Positions 7,624 to 14,327 of a stretch of 15,207 nucleotides of DNA are shown here, one piece after another. A program made the position numbers and the translations under genes. Each line of letters opens with the position of its first letter. Position 1 is the first letter of the stretch. Origin of the DNA: DASQDN01 sp035630195. Lineage in GTDB: Bacteria > Acidobacteriota > Terriglobia > Bryobacterales > Bryobacteraceae. The DNA is taken from NCBI GenBank assembly GCA_035630195.1, contig DASQLD010000151.1, forward strand, positions 1-15,207, written 5' to 3'. Under the pieces are notes generated by a model. The model searched no databases and had not been told where the DNA came from. It saw only the letters and a list, made by a program, of their open reading frames with translations.

Positions 7624-8121
7624 ATGAATTTGAGCAACGTTGATCTGTTCCGGCCCAAATGGTCGCGAGCAGTCCAGGACGAATGGATTAGAAGTCTTCT
7701 TGAGAACCGGCCGGACTTGAAGCCTGAACAATTGGAACGTACGCGCGAGTTGATGGACCTCCATGTGCCCGACGCGCTTGTTACCGGCTATGAAGAACTG
7801 ATCGAGGGACTACAGCTTCCCGATCCTGACGACAGGCATGTGCTGGCCGCTGCTATACGCGGCTGCGTAGATGTGATCGTCACAGAGAATCTTAAGGACT
7901 TCCCACACAAGATTCTTGCGCCTTTTTGTATCGAGGCGCAGCATCCCGATGAATTCATCCTTCATCTTCTTGACATGTCGCCCAGTGCTGTTTGCGGCGC
8001 GGCCGATCGTCATCGCGAGGCTCTCAAAAGGCCGCCGAAGACACTCGAGGAATATCTGGACAAACTCGCGGCGACTGGGTTAACACAGACGGCGACCGTG
8101 TTGCGTGAATACATGTTCTGA
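7624..8121 (+). CDS. VapC-like PIN-domain toxin, probably inactivated at the N terminus
   Basis: From the ATG at 7624 the frame gives 165 residues with most of a PIN RNase domain: QDEWI (E20), VTGYEELI, LPDPDDRHVLAAAI (D69, D70), VIVTENLKDFP (N89, D92) and the family's conserved tail AQHPDEFILHLLDMSPSAVC. However, homology clearly continues upstream in the same frame from about 7558: LATFTAFFGANVLYSAFLRDL matches the family's first strand, usually F-x-DANVLYP-x-x-LRDLL. That upstream part has no ATG, GTG or TTG; only CTG at 7549 or 7558 could start it. The first catalytic aspartate is replaced by glycine (codon GGC at 7582-7584). Starting at 7624 would remove strand 1 of the fold altogether. 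Active PIN toxins cut RNA with a metal held by four acidic residues, so this copy is probably dead or needs a CTG start and is still missing one ligand. It may be better called a pseudogene. Confidence 0.75.
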   Translation: MNLSNVDLFRPKWSRAVQDEWIRSLLENRPDLKPEQLERTRELMDLHVPDALVTGYEELIEGLQLPDPDDRHVLAAAIRGCVDVIVTENLKDFPHKILAPFCIEAQHPDEFILHLLDMSPSAVCGAADRHREALKRPPKTLEEYLDKLAATGLTQTATVLREYMF

Positions 8122-8160
8122 CCCACCTCGACACAAAGTGTGATGCTAAAGTGGAACCCG

Positions 8161-8189
8161 TCGGCGCCGCATCATCTGCGAGGCGCCGA
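8161..8189 (+). promoter_or_regulatory. Stem-loop abutting the ribosome binding site of the ThuA-domain gene
   Basis: TCGGCGCC at 8161-8168 pairs perfectly with GGCGCCGA at 8182-8189, giving an 8-bp, nearly all-GC stem and a 13-nt loop. The AAGGA ribosome binding site begins at 8190, directly against the stem. No T-tract follows, so this is not a standard terminator for the toxin gene. In an mRNA it would lie in the 5' leader and could affect ribosome access; as DNA, each arm is itself palindromic (GGCGCC). Confidence 0.4.
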
Positions 8190-8202
8190 AAGGACTCGGC
8201 GT

Positions 8203-9099
8203 ATGAAATCCCTGAAATCGTTCCTCTTGGCGATAGCGATCTCGATGTGCTCATTCCCGGCAGTGGTAACGGCTGAGACGCGTGTCGTTATCGTCGTCGG
8301 ACCTAGCAACCATCCTCCCGGCAGTCATGAAGTCGCTGCTTCAGGACGCCTGGTGCAATGGGCGCTGGAGAACATGGGCAACGTCTCAGAAGTGAAGGCG
8401 GAGGTCTTCTATGAGTGGCCAAAGGATCGGCGAACCCTCGAGACAGCCGGCACGATCGTTTTTCTAGGCGATACATTTCCTCCGCAGCGGCTGCCGGACA
8501 CGCCGGCGATTCTGAGTGACGTCGCTGAGATGATGAAGCGCGGAACCGGGCTTGTCTGCATTCATTACGCAACGGGTCTTCGCGCGCCAGATGTTGCGCC
8601 AGATGGCGCCCACCCGCTTCTTGAGTGGATGGGTGGCTACTTTGCAACGGGGACTACACATCATAAATCGGTAGCCAAGGTCTTTCCATCGGTGACCATA
8701 AGCCGGGATGCGCCGCAGCACCCAATTTCTCGCGGCTGGCAAGAATTCACCGTAAATGACGAGCCCTACTACAACAACTACTTTGGTCCGCAAGGGAATA
8801 AGCCGGCCACAAACGTCACGGCTCTCGCGACAGCGATGCTCCCACCGGAATCTCCCAAGCGTGAGGTAGTCGCCTGGGCCACCGAGCGGAACGACGGTGG
8901 ACGAGGCTTCGCCATCGTAATGCCGCACTTCTACAAGAACTGGTCGAATGAAGATCTACGCCGATTCATTTTGAACGGTATCGTGTGGACCGCTAAGCTT
9001 GACGTACCATCGCGCGGCGTTCAGACTCCGGCTCCGGACCTGAGCAAATTTGGCGCTGAGTCAATCGAACCCAAGCCGCGCACTCCCGCTGTTAAATAG
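8203..9099 (+). CDS. Secreted ThuA-domain protein
   Basis: A 298-residue protein. The ATG at 8203 is preceded by AAGGA (8190-8194) at 8 nt and starts a good signal peptide (MKSLKSFLLAIAISMCSF, cleavage likely after VTA at residue 24). The frame is open upstream to a GTG at 8140, but that would put 21 charged residues before the signal sequence. The mature part has the class-I glutamine-amidotransferase-like ThuA fold: TRVVIVVGPSNHPPGSHE, an alpha/beta core with GTIVFLGDT, a nucleophile-elbow-like turn (GTGLVCIHYATG), a GGYFATGTTHHKS loop, HPISRGWQEFTVNDEPYYN, and GRGFAIVMPHFYKNW near the end. ThuA proteins are linked to sugar (trehalose) metabolism and are abundant in secreted form in Acidobacteriota and Planctomycetota; a precise reaction is not established. 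The signal peptide implies periplasmic action. No sugar-metabolism gene adjoins it. Confidence 0.85.
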   Translation: MKSLKSFLLAIAISMCSFPAVVTAETRVVIVVGPSNHPPGSHEVAASGRLVQWALENMGNVSEVKAEVFYEWPKDRRTLETAGTIVFLGDTFPPQRLPDTPAILSDVAEMMKRGTGLVCIHYATGLRAPDVAPDGAHPLLEWMGGYFATGTTHHKSVAKVFPSVTISRDAPQHPISRGWQEFTVNDEPYYNNYFGPQGNKPATNVTALATAMLPPESPKREVVAWATERNDGGRGFAIVMPHFYKNWSNEDLRRFILNGIVWTAKLDVPSRGVQTPAPDLSKFGAESIEPKPRTPAVK

Positions 9100-9307
9100 A
9101 AAACGGGTTGACTCTGATGGATAACGTGGCGCTCGCCGCCACTCGTCATACTTATAACGACATCCCTTTTCGCCACTTGGGCGCCTGCGCAGCGCGCGGC
9201 CGCCATCGATCCGGCCTCACTCTCCGGCAAGAGTGATCCGTTAATAATCCTGCTGCCTTGCTCGTCATGGACAATATGGGTCCCGCCAATCTTTGCAGGG
9301 CAGAGGT
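9100..9307 (+). other. Intergenic region with a possible decayed signal-peptide reading frame
   Basis: These 208 nt hold no intact gene. An ATG at 9117 opens a short frame ending at a TGA near 9237. One base over, the frame from 9118 reads like a signal peptide (PPLVILITTSLFATWAPAQ) followed by RAAAIDPASLSGKSDP, but it has no start codon. A one-base change near the ATG would join the two. This may be the remnant of a secreted-protein gene, or simply chance; the shortness makes it uncertain. Confidence 0.2.
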
Positions 9308-11701
9308 ATGAAATGGACGCTAGCCGCCGATACCTGGTGGCCCGATTTCAAAATCGGCGTCCGCATGCTGATCAAGTTTCCCGGTCTTGCGCTGGTAGGC
9401 GGGTTCGGCATTGCAATGGCCGTTGCGATCGCTGTCGGCGGATTCAGCATCGTCTATGGCAACTTCCGGGCTTCTTCACTAGCCCTTGAGGAAGGCGGCC
9501 GCATCGTCTCGATGGAGATTCGGGACTTGGCGGCTGGCAAACCCACTCCACGCATCTTGCACGATTACCAGACCTGGCGGAGAGATCTGAAATCCATTCA
9601 AGAGATCAGCGCATTTAGAACCATCACGGCGAACCTGATTTCTCCTGGCGCGCAGCCCATTAGCATCCGACTTGCATCGATGACTGCGTCGGGATTCGCC
9701 GTGGCTCGGGTCCACCCGATAATAGGCCGGTATCTCATCGAAGAGGATGAGCGTCAGGGCGCGCCTCCAGTCGTGGTGATCGGCGAGAGCATCTGGCGCC
9801 ACCGCTTTGCAGCCGATCCCGCCATTCTCGGTCGGACCATGCAGTTGGGAACTACTCCGCATTCCATAGTCGGCGTAATGCCCGACAGCTTCGCGTTCCC
9901 GGTCAATCACCACTTCTGGGTCCCGCTACGGGCAAATGTGACAGCCGAGCCGCTCACTGGCCCGGATGTTATGGTATTCGGACGTCTCGCGCCGGGTGTA
10001 TCGCGCGAAAGTGCGCAGGCCGAACTAGAAGCCATCTTCCAGCGCACCGCGCTTTCGCTGCCAAAGATTTACGCGCAACTTCGACCGCAGGTGCTGCCAT
10101 ATCCGTATCCTTTCCTCGGCATGCACGGAACCGACGACATAACCGGCCTCTACCTTATGCAAGGTATAGTCGCTTTGCTCCTGGTGCTGGTCTGTTTGAA
10201 CGTCGCGATTCTCGTGTATACCCGCACTGCGATGCGGCACGGAGAGATCGCCATACGTACCGCGCTCGGCGCGAGCCGCAGCCGCGTCGTCACCCAACTT
10301 TTCATAGAAGCGTTTGTGCTCTCCGCGGTGGCTGCCTTGGCGGGAATCGGAATGGCCGTGTTGGCACTTCGTTACGTGGCTGCCGCCACCATGCCAATCG
10401 CCTCCGAACTGCCGTTCTGGGTGTCGTTCCAGATCTCGCCTGAAGCAGTCTTGTATGCCGGCGCGCTGAGCGTGATCGCGGCGGCGATTGTGGGGATCGT
10501 GCCTGCTCTCAAAGCAACCAGACGCCAGGTACAGACCGGCCTCAGAATCATCGGGGCAGGAGGTTCCGGCATGCGGCTCGGAACTACTTGGACAATCCTG
10601 ATCATCGCGCAGGTCAGTTTCGCCGTGGCCCTGCTGCCGGCGGCAGTCTCTAACGCTTGGGGAACAATCCAGTCCGCGATGGCCGATCCCGGATTTGCGG
10701 CAGACGAGTTTCTCTCCGCGCAGCTTGGCGACGTCAAACCAGACCGCCAGATCGAACTAATACGCCTCCTGCAAGCCGAGCCCGGGGTTTCGAGCGTAAC
10801 GTTCGCAATGACGATTCCCGGCGATGAACCCGGCGCGTTAATCGAAACATCAGGTAAGTCCGTCTACGGCGTGCGGTTCAACCGCGTCGACGTAAACTTC
10901 TTCCGCGTCTTCGACGTTCCGATCCTGGCCGGGCGTGGGTTCGAACTCGCCGATGCTTCCGAAAGCAGAGCAGTCGTCGTCAATCGGACCTTCGCGCAAC
11001 GGATCTTCGGTGGCGATGCTCTAGGTCGCCGCCTCCAATACCTCGACAAGAACACAAATTGGTATGAAATTGTCGGCATCGTGAGTGACTTCCCCACAGG
11101 CGTAAGCCCCGGCATGGATGACTCCCCGCTCAGGCTTTACCATGCGGCTGCGCCGGGACAAGTCCAGCCGGCAACCTTGGCGATTCGGCTGCGCGGCGGC
11201 CCCCCATCCACCTTCGCCGGTCGACTGCGGGAGATCGCGACCGCCGTCGACCCCGACCTCCAGTTGCGCAGCATACTCAGTTTGGACGAAGCCCTGCGCA
11301 GGGATCAGTGGATCAGACGCATGGAAGCAGCCGTCCTCGTCGGTGTCACACTGAGCGTACTGATGCTCTCAGCCGCCGGCATCTACGCGCTTATGTCGTT
11401 CACCATCTCGCAGCGCCGGAAAGAGATCGGCATCCGCATGGCACTGGGAGCCGACTCAAAGCGCATACTCGCGAGTATCACTTCGCGAGCACTCTGGCAG
11501 CTTGCCGTCGGCGCTGCGTTAGGCATGGCCCCATGGGCCGTGCTCGGAAAAGCGTCGCGAGACGACCTCATGCGGGGCTCCACCGGAGCTGTCCTACCCG
11601 TCGTGGCGCTCTTCATGATAGTCGTGGGATTTCTCGCATCACTAGGTCCCGCCTGCCGCTGTCTGCAGATTCACCCGACTGATGCGCTGAGGGAGCAATA
11701 A
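9308..11701 (+). CDS. ADOP-type ABC permease (MacB/FtsX family, no ATPase)
   Basis: A 797-residue membrane protein with a duplicated MacB architecture: a first helix at about residues 26-50, a periplasmic MacB core (SAFRTITANLI, VIGESIWRHRF, IVGVMPDSFAFP), an FtsX helix block at about 284-450 containing EIAIRTALGASRSRV, a second periplasmic core (ILAGRGFELAD, VVNRTFAQRIFG, IVGIVSDFP), and a final FtsX block at about 672-783 containing RKEIGIRMALGADSKRI. It ends in the typical PTDALREQ. This long, orphan, two-FtsX form is characteristic of Acidobacteriota. No ATP-binding subunit is adjacent, so it must borrow one or work differently. By homology with MacB it would couple cytoplasmic ATP hydrolysis to periplasmic work such as efflux; its substrate is unknown. 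The ATG at 9308 has CAGGG 7 nt upstream and is preferred to an in-frame TTG at 9293. No PadR-type regulator, a frequent neighbour of ADOP genes, is nearby. Confidence 0.9.
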   Translation: MKWTLAADTWWPDFKIGVRMLIKFPGLALVGGFGIAMAVAIAVGGFSIVYGNFRASSLALEEGGRIVSMEIRDLAAGKPTPRILHDYQTWRRDLKSIQEISAFRTITANLISPGAQPISIRLASMTASGFAVARVHPIIGRYLIEEDERQGAPPVVVIGESIWRHRFAADPAILGRTMQLGTTPHSIVGVMPDSFAFPVNHHFWVPLRANVTAEPLTGPDVMVFGRLAPGVSRESAQAELEAIFQRTALSLPKIYAQLRPQVLPYPYPFLGMHGTDDITGLYLMQGIVALLLVLVCLNVAILVYTRTAMRHGEIAIRTALGASRSRVVTQLFIEAFVLSAVAALAGIGMAVLALRYVAAATMPIASELPFWVSFQISPEAVLYAGALSVIAAAIVGIVPALKATRRQVQTGLRIIGAGGSGMRLGTTWTILIIAQVSFAVALLPAAVSNAWGTIQSAMADPGFAADEFLSAQLGDVKPDRQIELIRLLQAEPGVSSVTFAMTIPGDEPGALIETSGKSVYGVRFNRVDVNFFRVFDVPILAGRGFELADASESRAVVVNRTFAQRIFGGDALGRRLQYLDKNTNWYEIVGIVSDFPTGVSPGMDDSPLRLYHAAAPGQVQPATLAIRLRGGPPSTFAGRLREIATAVDPDLQLRSILSLDEALRRDQWIRRMEAAVLVGVTLSVLMLSAAGIYALMSFTISQRRKEIGIRMALGADSKRILASITSRALWQLAVGAALGMAPWAVLGKASRDDLMRGSTGAVLPVVALFMIVVGFLASLGPACRCLQIHPTDALREQ

Positions 11702-11756
11702 GAGCGGACGCAACCACCGGCTCCCACCATTCCCGCTATAGAATGGGGAAAACATT

Positions 11757-12905
11757 ATGAACCGCCGGTCCGCGTTCCGATCGTTTCTAGGAATGGTTTT
11801 GTCCTCACCCTTGCTGCCCCGTCAATTAGCAGCCGCCGATGACGACGTTCTCGGTCCCGTAAATGTCCACGAGTTTGAAGAGGCCGCCAAGCGCAAGCTG
11901 CACAAACTCGCATACGATTTCATCGCCGGCGGTGTAGAAGATGAACTAACCCTGCGAGCTAATCGCGAGGCGCTCCATCATTGGTATCTGCTGCCGCGCG
12001 TGATGACGGACGTGAGCAATGTCGATACCTCCGTAGAGCTGTTCGGTGTGAAGTTACCGGCGCCGATCCTTGTTGCCCCCACAGGCGGCAAAAATCTCGT
12101 CCTTCCCAACGCCGAAGCAATCGTTGCGCGAGCCTGCGCGAAAACCAACACACTCTTCTGCACGGGCAGCGGCGCCGAGCGTGCCGTCGAAGATTTCGCT
12201 ACAGTCCACTGGTGGAGCAACACCACCGGGCAGGCCACCAAAACCGCTGCAGTGGGCTATGCCAAGCGCATCGAGGACCGCGGCGCCAAGGCCATCACGG
12301 TGACGGTGGACAACCAGTACCAGTCGAACCGGGATCGCAACACGCGCAATCGCTTCGACTATGGCTACATGCAGTCAGGTGTGCCTGGAGACGACGTGCG
12401 GCCGCCAGCGCCGCGCAATCCTTCGAAGGCCGCTATGTGGCAGCCTCATACGCCAAGCTTGACCTGGGATTACATCGACTGGGTCCGTGGCGCGACCAAT
12501 CTTCCATTGATCCTTAAGGGCGTCCTGGCCCCGGAAGATGCGGCACTCGCCGTTCAGCGGGGTGCGAACGGCATCATCGTGTCAAACCATGGCGGCCGGC
12601 AACTCGATGGAGTGATCGCTACAATTGACGCGCTTCCCGATGTCGTACAGGCCGCGGGCGGCAAGATCCCCGTGCTGATGGATGGCGGCCTCCGGCGCGG
12701 CAGCGACATACTTAAGGCGCTGGGTTTAGGGGCGCAGGCCGTGCTCGTGGGACGCGCTCCACTCTGGGGCCTCGGCGCGTTCGGACAGGCAGGTGTCGAG
12801 CGCGTTTTGTGGCTGCTGGCGGCGGAGTTGAAGCTTGCGATGGCCCTCGCGGGCAAGCGTGATCTGGCGTCGATTGACCGCAAGCTAGTGAGACGTCGAG
12901 CATGA
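11757..12905 (+). CDS. FMN-dependent alpha-hydroxy-acid oxidase/dehydrogenase, Tat-like N terminus
   Basis: A 382-residue TIM-barrel flavoprotein of the lactate/glycolate oxidase family. Family landmarks are Y53 (KLAYDFIAGG), PILVAPTGG for strand 1, TVDNQ, K254 (LILKGVL), and the signature SNHGGRQLDG with the proton-abstracting H278 and substrate-binding R281, followed by the phosphate-binding DGGLRRGSD and VLVGRAPLWGL. The N terminus MNRRSAFRSFLGMVLSSPLLP followed by an Ala-rich stretch looks like a Tat signal (RRSAF), suggesting export with bound FMN. An oddity is that the usual F-Q-x-Y stretch, supplying an FMN-binding Gln and active-site Tyr, is replaced by W152-W-S-N-T-T-G-Q159. The ATG is preceded by GGGGA at 7 nt. 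The stop overlaps the start of the hexahaem cytochrome gene (ATGA at 12902-12905), so the two are translationally coupled and probably exchange electrons. The acid substrate cannot be read from the sequence. Confidence 0.88.
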   Translation: MNRRSAFRSFLGMVLSSPLLPRQLAAADDDVLGPVNVHEFEEAAKRKLHKLAYDFIAGGVEDELTLRANREALHHWYLLPRVMTDVSNVDTSVELFGVKLPAPILVAPTGGKNLVLPNAEAIVARACAKTNTLFCTGSGAERAVEDFATVHWWSNTTGQATKTAAVGYAKRIEDRGAKAITVTVDNQYQSNRDRNTRNRFDYGYMQSGVPGDDVRPPAPRNPSKAAMWQPHTPSLTWDYIDWVRGATNLPLILKGVLAPEDAALAVQRGANGIIVSNHGGRQLDGVIATIDALPDVVQAAGGKIPVLMDGGLRRGSDILKALGLGAQAVLVGRAPLWGLGAFGQAGVERVLWLLAAELKLAMALAGKRDLASIDRKLVRRRA

Positions 12906-13408
12906 AATGGCTGCTGTTGATGCTGTGTTGCGTTGTCGGGCTAAGCAGAGCGCAACAGGCAGACGTCGGCAAGTTGTGTCAGTCCTGTCATGCCGAATAT
13001 GTCGATGATGTGAAATCGCACAAGCACGGCGCCCGCGGGATCAGTTGCGAGGCGTGCCACGGCGTAAGCACCCAACACCGTAATTCCGTCGGCGCGAGCA
13101 GTCCCGACAAAGTAGCCGCTCCCGATGAGGTGCCGGCTCTATGCGGAACTTGTCACCAGGAGCAGCGGAAGCTGTATGCAACCAGCGCGCATGGAAAGCT
13201 CGTTGCTGCCTCATCGAAGACTCGGGCCGCCAACTGTGGAACTTGTCACGGCGTTCATGCGCAACGTAATGAAACCGCGATGAAACGCCAGTGCGATCGC
13301 TGCCACACCACTTTGCCTGCCGCCTGCGTCGCCAAGCCTCTTGTAGCCGTCGCAGCAGGGAAGCTGAGTTGTGCCGGCTGCCACAACCCGCACACTTTAG
13401 CCCGTTAA
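12902..13408 (+). CDS. Secreted six-haem cytochrome c
   Basis: A 168-residue protein with a signal peptide (MKWLLLMLCCVVGLSRA, cleavage before Q18) and six CxxCH haem-attachment motifs, starting at residues 26 (CQSCH), 49 (CEACH), 81 (CGTCH), 112 (CGTCH), 131 (CDRCH) and 157 (CAGCH). Additional histidines (SHKHG near 40, SAHGK near 97, and H119 and H164) could be distal haem ligands. There is no membrane anchor beyond the signal peptide, so it is a soluble periplasmic electron carrier, with haem attached after Sec export. A seventh lone cysteine is C142. It does not match a named cytochrome such as NapB or NrfH that I can recognise. Its start overlaps the stop of the FMN oxidase gene by four bases, which suggests it takes electrons from that enzyme. 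It converges on the PEP-CTERM gene, with 15 nt between stop codons and no clear terminator. Confidence 0.9.
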   Translation: MKWLLLMLCCVVGLSRAQQADVGKLCQSCHAEYVDDVKSHKHGARGISCEACHGVSTQHRNSVGASSPDKVAAPDEVPALCGTCHQEQRKLYATSAHGKLVAASSKTRAANCGTCHGVHAQRNETAMKRQCDRCHTTLPAACVAKPLVAVAAGKLSCAGCHNPHTLAR

Positions 13409-13423
13409 TTACGGCTAGCCAAT

Positions 13424-14044
13424 CTATGCTCGAAGCCGCTTCCGAGCCAGCGCGACAAGCGCCAAAGCTGCCCCACTCACCGCCCAGGTACCGGGTTCAG
13501 GCGTTTCTGTGATCAGAAGCGCATAATCGTTCCCCGCGATATCCGAATAAGCGCTGTTGATATCGAGACCATCACCCACACCGACGGCGTAGTACATTCG
13601 TGCGTCACCTCCCAACCCGGCAATGGGAACGGTTATACGGAAGTAATCGGCGCCATACTCGGCTGGTAAAAAGAAGAAGCTGTTGTTAGTGACATCTAGA
13701 ATCGCCGCTGTTCCCGGATCATCGTCGTAGTAGAAGCCGATTACATAATCCACTCCGTGTTGAAAGTTCATGTTCGGATAGTCGAGTTCGGAAGACTTGC
13801 CGGTGGCTGCATTTCGATCGACATCGATCTCGATTGCTCCCCACAGGTTGGCGTCAAGCGGCGCCGGCAAAGGAGTTGAAAATTTAATCTCAAATGTGGT
13901 TGACGCTACGTTCGTGACACCAGACACGGAGACGATGTCGAACTGCGTTCCGCTTCCATATGTGTCGCCGATAGGATCCATCATGGCAGCCGCGGACATC
14001 AGCGGCAACGCAAGCCACAGCCCGGACAAAGCCCAAACTCTCAT
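13424..14044 (-). CDS. PEP-CTERM sorting-domain protein
   Basis: A 206-residue exported protein. Its signal peptide is MRVWALSGLWLALPLMSAAA. The body is beta-rich with many Asp, Asn and Gly residues, including IEIDVDRNAATG, which may bind calcium. The end is a PEP-CTERM signal: PEP at residues 182-184 in TPEPGTW, a hydrophobic segment, and a basic tail ARKRLRA. Such proteins are processed by an exosortase and are often linked to exopolysaccharide or surface export. No exosortase gene is in the window. The ATG at 14042-14044 has a strong GGAGGA site 7 nt upstream (14052-14057 on the plus strand). The open frame extends upstream to 14140, but the added residues are charged and would precede the signal peptide, so I use the internal start. 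The function of the mature domain is not recognised. Confidence 0.87.
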   Translation of the reverse strand: MRVWALSGLWLALPLMSAAAMMDPIGDTYGSGTQFDIVSVSGVTNVASTTFEIKFSTPLPAPLDANLWGAIEIDVDRNAATGKSSELDYPNMNFQHGVDYVIGFYYDDDPGTAAILDVTNNSFFFLPAEYGADYFRITVPIAGLGGDARMYYAVGVGDGLDINSAYSDIAGNDYALLITETPEPGTWAVSGAALALVALARKRLRA

Positions 14045-14183
14045 GTAGTGTTCCTCCAACTCTACACGCGCAATACGTAGATCACCTGGTGCAATTTTTC
14101 GATAATTAACCGTCATCCGCCGTGCACGTCGTTGAAGCACTCATCGATAAAACTCGCATTCGGCGATTAAGGGTGTAAAATAA

Positions 14184-14211
14184 AAAAACCGCGCCACGCT
14201 GTCGCGTTTTT
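14184..14211 (+). terminator. Terminator-like hairpin in the molybdoenzyme leader
   Basis: CGCG at 14190-14193 pairs with CGCG at 14203-14206 around a 9-nt loop. After a bulged C the stem extends as AAAAA (14184-14188) with TTTTT (14207-14211). The result is a short GC stem with an A-tract before and a T-tract after, as in a weak bidirectional intrinsic terminator. It lies between two divergent genes, where no transcript obviously needs ending, so it may instead act as an attenuator for the downstream gene, or end an unseen small RNA. Confidence 0.35.
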
Positions 14212-14231
14212 CTACCTTCCCAAGTCGCCCC

Positions 14232-14249
14232 TCAGCTCCGTCTAGCTGA
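14232..14249. promoter_or_regulatory. Inverted repeat TCAGCT-N6-AGCTGA
   Basis: Perfect 6-bp arms, TCAGCT at 14232-14237 and AGCTGA at 14244-14249, flank six bases (CCGTCT), about 79 nt before the molybdoenzyme ATG. It could be an operator for a dimeric regulator or an RNA stem with a six-base loop in the leader. The loop bases do not match the A1/G4 pattern of ANTAR-protein targets that control some nitrate reductase leaders. Confidence 0.3.
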
Positions 14250-14327
14250 ATCCAATTGAAAAGTAAGGCCCTGCCGCCAAGCTCTGTCTGCCGCGGCTAG
14301 CGGGTCAGCCGAATACGAGACGCCCCT

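Larger units (their letters stand above)
14045..14327. promoter_or_regulatory. Divergent intergenic region between PEP-CTERM and molybdoenzyme genes
   Basis: This 283-nt gap holds the Shine-Dalgarno site of the PEP-CTERM gene (complement of 14052-14057), a TAAAAT box at 14176-14181 that could be a plus-strand -10 element, a terminator-like hairpin (14184-14211) and an inverted repeat (14232-14249). No reading frame with coding character is visible. The molybdoenzyme leader would be about 140 nt if transcription starts after the TAAAAT box. No convincing -35 box is seen for either direction. Confidence 0.4.

Noticed and set aside
8140..8202. Upstream GTG/ATG start for the ThuA-domain protein
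   Set aside because: It would translate through the GC hairpin and place 21 residues before the signal peptide; AAGGA marks the ATG at 8203.
13409..13423. Terminator between the convergent cytochrome and PEP-CTERM genes
   Set aside because: Only the short palindrome GGCTAGCC is present, with no usable stem-loop or T-tract in this 15-nt gap.
14045..14140. Longer N terminus for the PEP-CTERM protein
   Set aside because: The extra residues are strongly charged and would sit before a proper signal peptide, while GGAGGA lies correctly before the internal ATG at 14044.
14232..14249. ANTAR-type antiterminator target
   Set aside because: The stem has a six-base loop, but the loop bases (CCGTCT) lack A at position 1 and G at position 4, and the hairpin follows rather than precedes the terminator-like stem.
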